In this document: positions 8,276 through 16,380 of the stretch, piece after piece | Layout of the letters: the number at the start of each line of letters is the position of its first letter | Position numbering within the stretch: position 1 is the stretch's first letter | The notes under the pieces: generated by a model | What the model saw: only the letters and a program-made list of their open reading frames with translations | Database searches by the model: none | What the model was told of the DNA's origin: nothing | Translations under genes and position numbers: made by a program | DNA from: Bosea sp. BIWAKO-01 | GTDB lineage: Bacteria; Pseudomonadota; Alphaproteobacteria; Rhizobiales; Beijerinckiaceae | Direction: 5' to 3' | DNA length: 64,000 nucleotides | NCBI RefSeq assembly: GCF_001748145.1 | Contig: NZ_BCQA01000002.1 | Coordinates: 303,501 to 367,500, forward strand

Positions 8276-9064
8276 TCAGAAACTCTCCAGCGGCTTGTCC
8301 AGATCGAGCCCCGTCTGTTCAAACCCGCGCTTGAAGTCGGCGATGTGGCGATGCATCCAGGCTTCCGCCTCGTCGGCGTCCCGCTCCTTCAACGCCTTTA
8401 GCAACGCGTGATGCGCGTCGAGGATGCGCCTCTGCGTCTTGAGGCGCGGCAGGATCGCCCTGCCTGCCGGCATGAAAAGCTGACTGATCGGCTCGCGAGC
8501 AAGGCCGAGGGCACGGTTGCGAGCCGCGTGGGCGATGATATCATGGAACTCGATATCGAGCCTGACGACCTCGACATGGTCCGTTATCGCCTTCTCCATC
8601 TCGGCAATGTTCTGCTGGAGCTGAGCCAACTCAGCGGCCGTGATCCGTTCGGCTGCATAGCGCGCCACCACCGGCTCGATTGCGATCGACGCCTCCCACA
8701 ACTCGCGGAAGGTGACCTCATGCAGCCGTAGGAGCCGGCTGGTGCGCGCGGCGGTGGCGTTGAGGTGGGGCCGGGTCACCTGCAGGCGCTTGCCCGTTTT
8801 GCGCTGGACGAGACCGCTCTCTTCCAGCATCCGGATGCCTTCGCGTACCGTGGAACGGTTGACGCCGAACTGCTCCGCGAGATGGGTCTCGGTCGGTAGC
8901 AGCACACCAGGCTTGAGTTCGCCGTGAACGATCTGCTTTTCGATCGCGTCATAGACGAGCCGGTAGACGGGAGCAGTCTCGAGCTTCTTGAAGGTCTGTT
9001 TCGTCACGGCATTACCATCACTGGCGGGCTTCAGTGAGATCGGCGGGTAGAGGTTCGGCAGCAT
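8276..9064 (-). CDS. GntR-family regulator, FadR subfamily
   Basis: The N-terminal winged helix-turn-helix (ETHLAEQFGVNRSTVREGIRMLEE) binds DNA, and the all-helical C-terminal FCD-type domain (about residues 110-235, with DIEFHDIIAHAARN and the His positions of the ligand/metal site) senses a metabolite. About 263 residues from the ATG at 9064; a GTG at 9007 is an alternative and neither has a strong ribosome site. It follows the MaoC gene in the same direction and borders a large acyl-CoA catabolic cluster. FadR-type proteins recognise TnGTnnnACnA, and TTGTCCGACAA copies occur before the units of this cluster, so it is the likely local repressor. Confidence 0.85.
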   Translation of the reverse strand: MLPNLYPPISLKPASDGNAVTKQTFKKLETAPVYRLVYDAIEKQIVHGELKPGVLLPTETHLAEQFGVNRSTVREGIRMLEESGLVQRKTGKRLQVTRPHLNATAARTSRLLRLHEVTFRELWEASIAIEPVVARYAAERITAAELAQLQQNIAEMEKAITDHVEVVRLDIEFHDIIAHAARNRALGLAREPISQLFMPAGRAILPRLKTQRRILDAHHALLKALKERDADEAEAWMHRHIADFKRGFEQTGLDLDKPLESF

Positions 9065-9170
9065 TGCCGCATTCTTGCCATAGCATGTCCTGCGCGGCCG
9101 GGTAGACACTCCCCCGGAAGCGCCCGGCAGTTGTTTCGACATCTCCCCCGGCGAAGCGAACGTGTGGTGC

Positions 9171-9674
9171 TCATGTCGGCCGGGGCCGCTTGAGGGCTTC
9201 ATGCGGCATAACGGCGATGGTGGCGTTCGCTTCGACAAAGACCGCCCCCTTCGGATCGACAAGACCGCCGTCCAACTCGACGAGTATGCCGTACAGGGAC
9301 GGCTTCGGTATGATGCTACGAACCGTCCAGCGTGCGATGAGCGCGGCGTCAGCCGGCACGGCCTTTCGCAGCCGGAAGGAGCAGTCCAATCCGAGCGAGG
9401 CGTTCTCCGGGAAGATATGGTTGGCGAGGCTGCCGAGGAGGAGACCCGTCGTCTGCGTGCCGCTGGCGATCAGCCCTCCGAAACGGGTGGCGGAGGCGAG
9501 ATCGGCATCATGATGGAGGGGGTTGCTGTCGTTGGTCAGCGTCGCGAAGGCGCGTACTGAATCCGGCGTGAAGAAAATTGGCGCCTCGAGCACCTGCCCC
9601 ACTGTGAAGGGGGGCTGCCATTCCCGCGCTCCGGCCGCTGGCGCAGTGCTCCTTCCCGTGTCCACCGTCGTCAT
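9171..9674 (-). CDS. MaoC-like (R)-specific enoyl-CoA hydratase
   Basis: A 167-residue hot-dog-fold protein of the MaoC dehydratase family, which adds water to trans-2-enoyl-CoA or dehydrates 3-hydroxyacyl-CoA. The hydratase-2 signature is visible as NDSNPLHHD followed by ATRFGGLIASG (residues about 48-73), containing the catalytic Asp and His. It is upstream of the GntR gene and divergent from the SDR at 9,838, sharing a 163-bp region with a GntR-type site. It would act in the degradation pathway encoded by the following 19 kb. Confidence 0.85.
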   Translation of the reverse strand: MTTVDTGRSTAPAAGAREWQPPFTVGQVLEAPIFFTPDSVRAFATLTNDSNPLHHDADLASATRFGGLIASGTQTTGLLLGSLANHIFPENASLGLDCSFRLRKAVPADAALIARWTVRSIIPKPSLYGILVELDGGLVDPKGAVFVEANATIAVMPHEALKRPRPT

Positions 9675-9737
9675 GGCCTCTCACCGCTGCCTGCGGGCGC
9701 CGCAGGACTTGCTTTCACGATATGTCGGGTTATTGAC

Positions 9738-9748
9738 TTGTCCAACAG
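9738..9748. promoter_or_regulatory. Degenerate FadR-type operator (TTGTCCAACAG)
   Basis: TTGTCCAACAG differs at two positions from the palindrome TTGTCCGACAA found at 15,083, 27,564 and 28,904. It sits between the divergent MaoC and SDR genes, 90 bp before the SDR start, where a shared repressor site would be expected. Confidence 0.5.
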
Positions 9749-9837
9749 AAATTCGAGCGGGTCAACGGATGCCCCGACGGCACCGGTCGGGCTGTACTGA
9801 CCCACAGAGCTCAAGTACGCCGAGGAAACGCCTTCCC

Positions 9838-10623
9838 ATGCCCGCAAGCTCGCTCCATGCCCTGCTCGATCTTAGTGGCCGTGTCGCCATCGTTACCGGC
9901 GGATCACGCGGGCTCGGCCTACAGATCGCGGAGGCGCTGGGCGAGTTCGGCGCCCGGATCGTACTCGTCGCCCGCAAGGCGGCGGAGCTCGAAGCGGCGG
10001 AGCAGAGCCTGAAGGCACAGGGCATCGACGCTGCGGGCTTCACCGCCGACCTCTCGCGCCCCGAAGCGATCGAAGCGCTCTGCGGCTTGGTCGGCGCGCG
10101 CTATCCGCAGGTCGACATCCTCGTCAACAATGCCGGCACATCCTGGGGTGCGCCGACGCAGGACCATCCGCTCGAAGGTTGGAACAAGGTCATGGCGATC
10201 AACCTCACCGGCATCTTCCTGCTGACGCAGGCGGTTGCGAAGCGCTGGATGCTGCCGGCACGGCGCGGGCGCATCCTGAACATCGCTTCGATCGAAGGCC
10301 TGCGCGGACACCATTCCGACCTCGTCGGAACGATCGGCTACAATACCGCCAAGGGAGGGCTGGTGAACTTCACGCGTGCGCTGGCGGCGGAATGGGGACC
10401 GCACGGCATCACTGTGAATGCGCTGGCCCCCGGCTATTTCCACTCGAAGCTGACGGCGGCGACCCTGGATCAACACGAGGCGCAACTCGTCGCGCATACG
10501 CCGCGCGGCGAACTCGGCGGGTCGCAGGATCTGAAGGGTGCGGCGCTGCTCCTCGCCTCGGATGCGAGTGCCCATATCAGCGGGCAGATTCTCGCCGTCG
10601 ATGGCGGTTACACGGCGATTTGA
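9838..10623 (+). CDS. SDR-family oxidoreductase
   Basis: A 261-residue classical SDR with TGGSRGLG, NNAGTSWG, the serine in NIASIEG, the YNTAKGG active-site Tyr and Lys, and the C-terminal GQILAVDGGYTAI. The ATG at 9838 is chosen because GAGGAAACG precedes it; the frame is open upstream but passes the promoter region. In the cluster it is the natural candidate for oxidising a hydroxyacyl-CoA or a free alcohol. Its only same-strand neighbours start after 15 kb, so it is probably monocistronic. Confidence 0.9.
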   Translation: MPASSLHALLDLSGRVAIVTGGSRGLGLQIAEALGEFGARIVLVARKAAELEAAEQSLKAQGIDAAGFTADLSRPEAIEALCGLVGARYPQVDILVNNAGTSWGAPTQDHPLEGWNKVMAINLTGIFLLTQAVAKRWMLPARRGRILNIASIEGLRGHHSDLVGTIGYNTAKGGLVNFTRALAAEWGPHGITVNALAPGYFHSKLTAATLDQHEAQLVAHTPRGELGGSQDLKGAALLLASDASAHISGQILAVDGGYTAI

Positions 10624-10682
10624 TCCGTGCCGCCGGTCTCGCCGCCAGAGGCCGCTGACTTTACGAGAAAACGCGGCACGCT

Positions 10683-11732
10683 CTAGGCTCGGGTGGCGAA
10701 GGCTGCGGCCTGCGTAAGGCAAAGCTCCGCGACCCGGCCGCGCGTCAGCGCCTGCGGCGAGGCAGCATTTCCGTCTAGCGCGCGCTTGTAGACGCCCTGC
10801 AGGATGGCCGCGAGCCTGTAGAAGGCGAAGGCGAGGAAGTAGTTGCGGGTGGCAACGGCATCTATCCCGGATTCGCGGGAATAGATGTCGAGGAATTCGG
10901 CCTCGTCGGGTATGCCGAGCGTCCGGAGATCCTGATCAGCGAGGCCGTTCAGCACTGAATGCGGCAGATGGTACCAGATGCAGCAATAGGCCAGATCGGC
11001 TAGTGGTTCGCCCACCGTGCACAGCTCCCAGTCCAACACGGCCGCGACCTCACTGCCCTGGAAGATCAAGTTCTCGATCCGGTAGTCGCCGTGGACGATG
11101 CCGATATTCTCGGTTGTGGGTTTGTGCTCGAGCAGCCATTGCCCTACGGCCTCGATACGCGGATCGTCCTGCGTCATGGCCGCGAGATAGGCGCCGCGCC
11201 AGACGCCGATCTGCCGACCGACGAAGTCGCCACGAGGCTTGACGCCTGCCCCTTCCAGAACGGAAGGCTTGATGCGATGCAGCCGCGCCATCGTCCCGGC
11301 CGTCGCTTCATAGATCGCGCGCCGCTGAGCGGGCGTATCATTCGGGAGGGCCGGGTCCGAATGAACGGCACCGGGGATGTAATCCATCACGAAAAAGCTC
11401 GTGCCGATGATCTCGCGCTCTTCGCTGGCGAAGAGCGGGTTCGGCACGGTGAAGCCCGCGCCGTGTAACGCCTGCATGATATTGTGCTCGCGCACCACGT
11501 CATGGGCGCGGGGCAGCAGATGGCCGCAGGGCTGCTTGCGCAGCACGAAGCGGCGCTCCCCGGCGGCCAGCAGATAGGTCGGGTTCGACTGCCCAGCTTC
11601 GAACTGACGCTCGATCTCGATGGTTTCGGCCGGCCGGATCACGCCGGCTTCGCGCAGGGTCGCTTCGAGCCGGGGCAGGGAGGCGGTGAAGGAGACGCGC
11701 TCCTCGGTCGATGGAATCGGGCTGTCGGCCAT
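10683..11732 (-). CDS. APH-family kinase-like protein (ACAD10/LvaA type)
   Basis: A 349-residue protein of the aminoglycoside-phosphotransferase fold. The ATP site (NPTYLLAAGERRFVLRK, about residues 51-67), the catalytic loop HGDYRIEN (about 216-223) and the metal-binding DWEL...GEPLADLAY are all present. Members found beside acyl-CoA dehydrogenases, such as LvaA of Pseudomonas and the ACAD10/11 kinase domain, phosphorylate 4-hydroxyacyl-CoA rather than antibiotics. The neighbours here (CoA ligase 5 bp upstream, ACAD10/11-like dehydrogenase at 15.1 kb) fit that role. It is the last gene of the minus-strand unit starting at 14,834. Substrate is inferred. Confidence 0.8.
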   Translation of the reverse strand: MADSPIPSTEERVSFTASLPRLEATLREAGVIRPAETIEIERQFEAGQSNPTYLLAAGERRFVLRKQPCGHLLPRAHDVVREHNIMQALHGAGFTVPNPLFASEEREIIGTSFFVMDYIPGAVHSDPALPNDTPAQRRAIYEATAGTMARLHRIKPSVLEGAGVKPRGDFVGRQIGVWRGAYLAAMTQDDPRIEAVGQWLLEHKPTTENIGIVHGDYRIENLIFQGSEVAAVLDWELCTVGEPLADLAYCCIWYHLPHSVLNGLADQDLRTLGIPDEAEFLDIYSRESGIDAVATRNYFLAFAFYRLAAILQGVYKRALDGNAASPQALTRGRVAELCLTQAAAFATRA

Positions 11733-11737
11733 TGCGC

Positions 11738-13135
11738 TCAGGAGGCCTTGTCGGAGAACTGGTAGCCGGCGGGGCGCTCGTCCTTCCAGCGACGAGCCTT
11801 GTTCTCGAAGAACGGCAACTCGTCGCGCGGCACTTCACGTACCTTCATCTGGACGTTGGTTCGTTCCTTGATGGCGGTCTGGACGCGCAACAGGACGGCC
11901 GCGCGCTCGGCCTCGCCGCGGGCGGCGTGCTCGGGCTTGAGCCCGACCTTGACCATGACCTCGGTGCGGCCCTTCTCGTCGACGAAGACGCTGCCGACAT
12001 ATTCCGCGACCTCGTGATGGGCGAAGATGGCGAGATCGACGGCTGACGGCCAGACATTGTTGCCGCGGATCTTCATCATGTCGTCATAGCGGCCGATGGT
12101 GCCGCTCTCGATGCAGGTCCAGGCGCGCCCATTATTCGCCGATGCCTTCGGCAAGAGCCGGACGCGGTCGCGCGTGCGGAAGCGGACGACCGCCGAGCCT
12201 TCGATGTCGAGATTGGTCAGTACGATTTCGCCGAACTCGCCTTCCTTCACCGGCTCGTCGGTATCCGGGTCGAGCACCTCGACGATGACGTGCCAGTCGA
12301 AGCACTGCATCGGCGCACGGCCGCCATCGGCCGAGACCACGCCCTGCTCGCTGGTCGAGCAGATGAAGCCGGCACCCTGCGTGCTGCCATAGCCTTCGTG
12401 CAGCGTCGCGCCCCAGACCTCCTGGATGGTCTGCGCCCATTCAACCGGGTAGCCCTCGGCCGCGATGAACAGGCTTTTCATTGTCGGAAAGCGCTCGCGT
12501 GGATCGATGCCGCGGCGACGCATGGCCTCCGTCAGCGTGTGTAGGTAGTTCGTCGAGGCATAAATGAAGTGGATCTCGCCGAAGCGGCACATCAGGTCGA
12601 CCTTGGCGTCGGTGCTCATCGTGCCACCGACCGTCAGCGGCAGGGCGCCGGCGGCACGGAAGCCTTCCGTCGGCCCCCAGCCGCCGGTCGTGAGCCCGCC
12701 GGAGGGTACGCAGTTCAGCCCGACATCGCCCTGCCGCAGACCGGCAATGTGCCAGGGAAGCTGGTGGAAATAGCCCTGCATGACGAGGTCGCGCTGCGAG
12801 CGGCCATAGACTTCCTGTCCCTGTCCCGACGTGCCGCCGGTCATGCAGACCAGCGCGACGTCTTCCCGTGGGATGCCGAGACGCCGGCCGAAGGGCTGGT
12901 GCTCGTTCTGGTCGGCGAGGCAATCGGCCTTGGTGATCGTCGGGATGCGCCTGAGATCCGCCAGCGAACGGATGTCGTCGAGACGAACGCCCGCCTTGTC
13001 CCACCGCTCCCGATAGAAGCCGCTCGTGGCATGAAGCCGCTCGATCTGGCGCCTCAGCTTGGCGAGCTGGAGCGCCTGCATCTCGTCGCATCTAAGCGCG
13101 CCCATCTGGGCGATGATGGCGGAGGAAGCGTGCAT
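11738..13135 (-). CDS. Phenylacetate-CoA-ligase-family acyl-CoA synthetase
   Basis: A 465-residue AMP-forming ligase of the PaaK type, which would activate a carboxylic acid as its CoA thioester. The phosphate-binding loop CMTGGTSGQGQEVYGRS (about residues 95-111), the HEGYGSTQGAG motif, the RTRDR hinge region and the C-terminal IRGNNVWPSAVDL and ENKARRWKDERP pieces are present. The loop resembles the TSGTTG type less strictly than PaaK itself, so the substrate may differ from phenylacetate. It lies between the DUF35 protein and the APH kinase on the minus strand and is likely the entry step of the pathway. Confidence 0.85.
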   Translation of the reverse strand: MHASSAIIAQMGALRCDEMQALQLAKLRRQIERLHATSGFYRERWDKAGVRLDDIRSLADLRRIPTITKADCLADQNEHQPFGRRLGIPREDVALVCMTGGTSGQGQEVYGRSQRDLVMQGYFHQLPWHIAGLRQGDVGLNCVPSGGLTTGGWGPTEGFRAAGALPLTVGGTMSTDAKVDLMCRFGEIHFIYASTNYLHTLTEAMRRRGIDPRERFPTMKSLFIAAEGYPVEWAQTIQEVWGATLHEGYGSTQGAGFICSTSEQGVVSADGGRAPMQCFDWHVIVEVLDPDTDEPVKEGEFGEIVLTNLDIEGSAVVRFRTRDRVRLLPKASANNGRAWTCIESGTIGRYDDMMKIRGNNVWPSAVDLAIFAHHEVAEYVGSVFVDEKGRTEVMVKVGLKPEHAARGEAERAAVLLRVQTAIKERTNVQMKVREVPRDELPFFENKARRWKDERPAGYQFSDKAS

Positions 13136-13231
13136 CGCCGTCGTCCTATGGCGTTTCCAGTTCCAGGTCGGGGTCGGGCGCGCGGTTGACCCGCGTCTGT
13201 TCCCTCTCCCCGCCGTCCATTCTCGTAGACT

Positions 13232-13651
13232 TCAGGCCGGCTCGAATAGCGGCAGCACCAGCTCTTCGGTGACTTGCCTGAACGCGACCTTGAGCGGCAT
13301 GTCCGCCACCACATCCTCGGGCGCGCAGCCGACGATATTGGACGGCATCCGCACGCCCTCGGCGAGCTCGACCAGCGCGACGACATAGGGGACGTCGTCG
13401 ACATAGACCGGCTTCGGCACGGGATGGCGCACGACGATCCAGCTGAAGACCTTACCGGCACCCGAGGCCTGTTTCCATGACACGCGCCCTGAGCCGCAAT
13501 GCGCGCAGATATTGCTCGGCGGGAACTGATTCCGGCTGCAATCGTCGCAATGCTGGATCATCAGGCGCTGCTCACGGCAGCCGGCCCAGAACGGCGCGGA
13601 ATCGGGATCGGGAACCGGGACCGGCTTGGCGTATGCTTCTGGTGACGACAT
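13232..13651 (-). CDS. DUF35 OB-fold protein with zinc ribbon
   Basis: A 139-residue protein with a rubredoxin-like zinc ribbon (CDDC at about 35-38 and CAHC at about 49-52) and a following OB-fold (VFSWIVVRHPVPKP, PYVVALVELAEGVR). DUF35 proteins partner thiolase-fold enzymes, for example in archaeal HMG-CoA synthase complexes and in the Ltp2-ChsH2 steroid retro-aldolase. Here the next upstream gene, 4 nt away, encodes such a thiolase-fold protein. It is therefore most likely a structural or substrate-channel subunit of that enzyme. Confidence 0.9.
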   Translation of the reverse strand: MSSPEAYAKPVPVPDPDSAPFWAGCREQRLMIQHCDDCSRNQFPPSNICAHCGSGRVSWKQASGAGKVFSWIVVRHPVPKPVYVDDVPYVVALVELAEGVRMPSNIVGCAPEDVVADMPLKVAFRQVTEELVLPLFEPA

Positions 13652-13655
13652 CGCC

Positions 13656-14834
13656 CTACCTCCTCAGGATCATCGCGCTGCCGCAGGTCATCGCCCCGGC
13701 GGTGGTGAGCGCGATCTCCGCATCGGGAACCTGGCGCGGGCCGGACTGGCCGCGCAATTGCTCCACCGCTTCGATCACATGGTTGAACCCGTGGATGTAG
13801 CCCTCGGAGAGCAGACCGCCATGGGTGTTGACCGGCAGCTTTCCGTCGCGGCGGATATGGCCGTCGGCGATGTAGCTGCCGGCCTCGCCCAGCCCGCAGA
13901 AACCAAGTCCTTCAAGCTGCATCAGGATGCTGTAGGTGAAGCAGTCATAGATCTCGGCGACGTCGATATCACTCGGCGTCACGCCAGCACTGCGCCAGAG
14001 GTCGTCCGCGATATAGTGGCTGTAGTTCTTCGAATGGTCCGGCCAGCGGATGCAGTCGAACAGGTCGTCCCCTTGCTGCGGCCCGCCGCCATAGGCGCCG
14101 CCCATGATGTAGACGGGCTTCTGCTTCATGTCCCGGGCGCGTTCAGCCGAGGTCACGACCACAGCGCACGCGCCGTCCGTCTCCAGACAGATGTCGAACA
14201 TGCGGAAGGGATCGACGATCGGGCGCGAGGCCAGATAGTCGTCCATGGTCATCGGCTTGCGCTGCATCGCGCGGGGATTGAGCACGGCGTTCTCTCGCAG
14301 TGTGACCGCGACATTGCCGAGCTGTTCCGGCGTCAGCCCGTATTCGATCTGATAGCGGCGGCACCACATCGCCATGGCCTGCGGATAGGTGATCCAGCCG
14401 AAGGGCGCGGTAAATTGCGTCGGACCCAGTGCCCGGAATTCGCGCCCGCCGCCGAGCCGGAAGCCGGAACGGCCGTTCATCGCGCGGTAGCAGACGACGG
14501 TATCGGCCAGCCCGGCCTCGATCGCGGCCACGGCCGAGAGCACGATCAGGTTGGCGGCGTTGCCGCCCGCCAGGAAGTCGACCGCATAGCCGGCATTGGG
14601 GATGTCGAGTCCGGTCGCGACGGCGATCGCCGGCGCCGAATCGTTGAAGTTATAGCTGACGATGCCATCGATATCGGCGGGTTTCAGCCCGGCATCGGCA
14701 ATGGCATTGGCCGAAGCCTCGATGGCGAGCGCGCGGACCGTGCGGCCTGAATTGGCCGAGTAGTCCGTCGTGCCTATGCCGACGATCGCGTACTTGTCCT
14801 TGAGCGCATAAGCGGATCTGCGAGCGGTTCCCAT
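13656..14834 (-). CDS. Thiolase-fold enzyme (SCP-x/Ltp2-like), possible aldolase
   Basis: A 392-residue member of the non-decarboxylating thiolase superfamily of SCP-x/lipid-transfer type. The conserved VNTHGGLLSEGYIHG loop and the C-terminal TTAGAMTCGSAMIL are present. Where a classical thiolase has its nucleophilic Cys (NRLCGSG in the thiolase at 27,669), this one reads DFLAGGNAANL without Cys. Loss of that Cys is known for Ltp2-type retro-aldolases, which need a DUF35 partner, and a DUF35 gene follows directly. It is the first gene of the minus unit, preceded by FadR-type sites. Thiolase versus aldolase activity remains open. Confidence 0.8.
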   Translation of the reverse strand: MGTARRSAYALKDKYAIVGIGTTDYSANSGRTVRALAIEASANAIADAGLKPADIDGIVSYNFNDSAPAIAVATGLDIPNAGYAVDFLAGGNAANLIVLSAVAAIEAGLADTVVCYRAMNGRSGFRLGGGREFRALGPTQFTAPFGWITYPQAMAMWCRRYQIEYGLTPEQLGNVAVTLRENAVLNPRAMQRKPMTMDDYLASRPIVDPFRMFDICLETDGACAVVVTSAERARDMKQKPVYIMGGAYGGGPQQGDDLFDCIRWPDHSKNYSHYIADDLWRSAGVTPSDIDVAEIYDCFTYSILMQLEGLGFCGLGEAGSYIADGHIRRDGKLPVNTHGGLLSEGYIHGFNHVIEAVEQLRGQSGPRQVPDAEIALTTAGAMTCGSAMILRR

Positions 14835-14918
14835 CTCTTGCCTTCGCCTGAAAGGGCCTGGAAGCGCCCAGCGCCTCGCCGCCTGTCAACGGCCCACTTG
14901 GCAGGCCACAGTTGAGTA

Positions 14919-14929
14919 TTGCCCGACAA
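14919..14929. promoter_or_regulatory. FadR-type operator variant (TTGCCCGACAA)
   Basis: TTGCCCGACAA differs by one base from the perfect palindrome. It is 85 bp upstream of the thiolase-fold gene in the divergent promoter region and is followed by further half-sites (CGGACAATTGACAAC). Confidence 0.5.
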
Positions 14930-15082
14930 CCGGACAATTGACAACCCACTCTCGCGATCTTCCTGGTGCTCCCGTATCGTGTTTTGTGGCGCGATACTGC
15001 CTTATAACAGATTGAAATTTAACAGATAATGATCACATTCGCTCTTCGGTTTTCGATGGTTGCATTATCTATTTTTGTCGTG

Positions 15083-15093
15083 TTGTCCGACAA
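15083..15093. promoter_or_regulatory. FadR-type operator (TTGTCCGACAA)
   Basis: This palindrome has the known FadR-subfamily form TnGTnnnACnA. It lies 56 bp before the acyl-CoA dehydrogenase start and is extended by flanking GTCGTG and GACAAC sequence. The same 11-mer occurs at 27,564 and 28,904. Confidence 0.75.
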
Positions 15094-15148
15094 GACAACA
15101 TCGGCTAGGGATAGCTCCGCGCCATCGCAGCAGCGAAGGGGGAGGATG

Positions 15149-16369
15149 ATGGACTTCGAACATTCACCGAAGGTCAGGGACCTGCTCGCTCGGCTCGGTG
15201 CCTTCATGGCCGAGCATGTCTACCCGAACGAGCGGGTCTATTCCGAGCAGGTCGCCTGCAGTGCCGATCGTTGGGTGTCGCCGCCCATCATGGAAGAGAT
15301 GAAGGCGAAAGCTCGCGCAGCCGGACTGTGGAACCTGTTCCTGCCCAATCATGATGGCGGTGCGGGCCTGAACAATCTGGAATATGCGCCGCTCTGCGAA
15401 GTGATGGGCCGTTCACCCATCGCCGCTGAGGTCTTCAACTGCTCCGCGCCCGACACCGGCAACATGGAAGTGCTGGCGCGCTACGGCACATCCGAGCAGA
15501 AGAGGCGCTGGCTCGAGCCGCTGCTGGCGGGCGAGATCCGTTCCGGCTTCGCGATGACGGAGCCACAGGTCGCATCCTCCGATGCGCGCAACATCGCCTC
15601 GCGCATCGTTCGCGACGGTGACGACTACGTCATCAACGGCCGCAAATGGTGGACTTCGGGTGCCGGCGACCGGCGCTGCAAGATCCTGATTTTCATGGGC
15701 CTGACCGATCCCGAGGCCGAGCCCTTCCGGCGTCAGTCGATGATCCTCGTGCCGATGGACGCGCCCGGCGTCGCGTCTGTCCGACCGCTGACGGTATTCG
15801 GCTACGATCATGCGCCGCACGGCCATCTCGAGATGCGGTTCACCGATGTGCGCGTGCCGGCCACCAACATGCTGCTCGGTGAGGGACGCGGTTTCGAGAT
15901 CGCGCAAGGGCGGCTGGGTCCCGGCCGCATCCATCACTGCATGCGTGCGATCGGGCTGGCCGAACGGGCATTGGAATCGATGGTCGCACGCGCTCGCAGC
16001 CGTGTCGCCTTCGGCAGGCCGATCGCCGAGCAGGGCATGCTGCGCGAGGCCATCGCCGAAAGCCGCATGGGGATCGAGCAGGCGCGGCTGCTGACGCTGA
16101 AGGCCGCCTATATGATGGACACCGTCGGCAACAAGGCGGCCCGCGCCGAGATCGCGATGATCAAGGTCGTCGCGCCGCGCATGGCGCAGGCGGTGCTCGA
16201 CCGGGCGATCCAGATCCATGGTGGCGGCGGCGTCAGCGGCGATTTCGGCCTGGCGGAAGGCTGGGCGCTGGCGCGCACGCTGCGTCTCGCGGACGGTCCC
16301 GACGAAGTCCATATGGACCAGATCGCCCGTCTCGAACTGGCCAAACCGGCCGAGCTCTGGAACTGGTGA
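15149..16369 (+). CDS. Acyl-CoA dehydrogenase, ACAD10/11-like
   Basis: A flavoprotein of about 406 residues that would introduce a double bond next to the CoA ester. It shows the FAD/substrate segments [16 protein letters not shown] and [14 protein letters not shown] and the C-terminal [41 protein letters not shown]. That ending is characteristic of the ACAD10/ACAD11/LvaC group, whose members act on phosphorylated 4-hydroxyacyl-CoA. The start at 15149 (the second of two ATGs) follows AAGGGGGAGG; 15146 is equally in frame. It opens a plus-strand unit with the FadJ-like gene and a second dehydrogenase. Confidence 0.9.
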   Translation: MDFEHSPKVRDLLARLGAFMAEHVYPNERVYSEQVACSADRWVSPPIMEEMKAKARAAGLWNLFLPNHDGGAGLNNLEYAPLCEVMGRSPIAAEVFNCSAPDTGNMEVLARYGTSEQKRRWLEPLLAGEIRSGFAMTEPQVASSDARNIASRIVRDGDDYVINGRKWWTSGAGDRRCKILIFMGLTDPEAEPFRRQSMILVPMDAPGVASVRPLTVFGYDHAPHGHLEMRFTDVRVPATNMLLGEGRGFEIAQGRLGPGRIHHCMRAIGLAERALESMVARARSRVAFGRPIAEQGMLREAIAESRMGIEQARLLTLKAAYMMDTVGNKAARAEIAMIKVVAPRMAQAVLDRAIQIHGGGGVSGDFGLAEGWALARTLRLADGPDEVHMDQIARLELAKPAELWNW

Positions 16370-16380
16370 AGACGCGCAAC

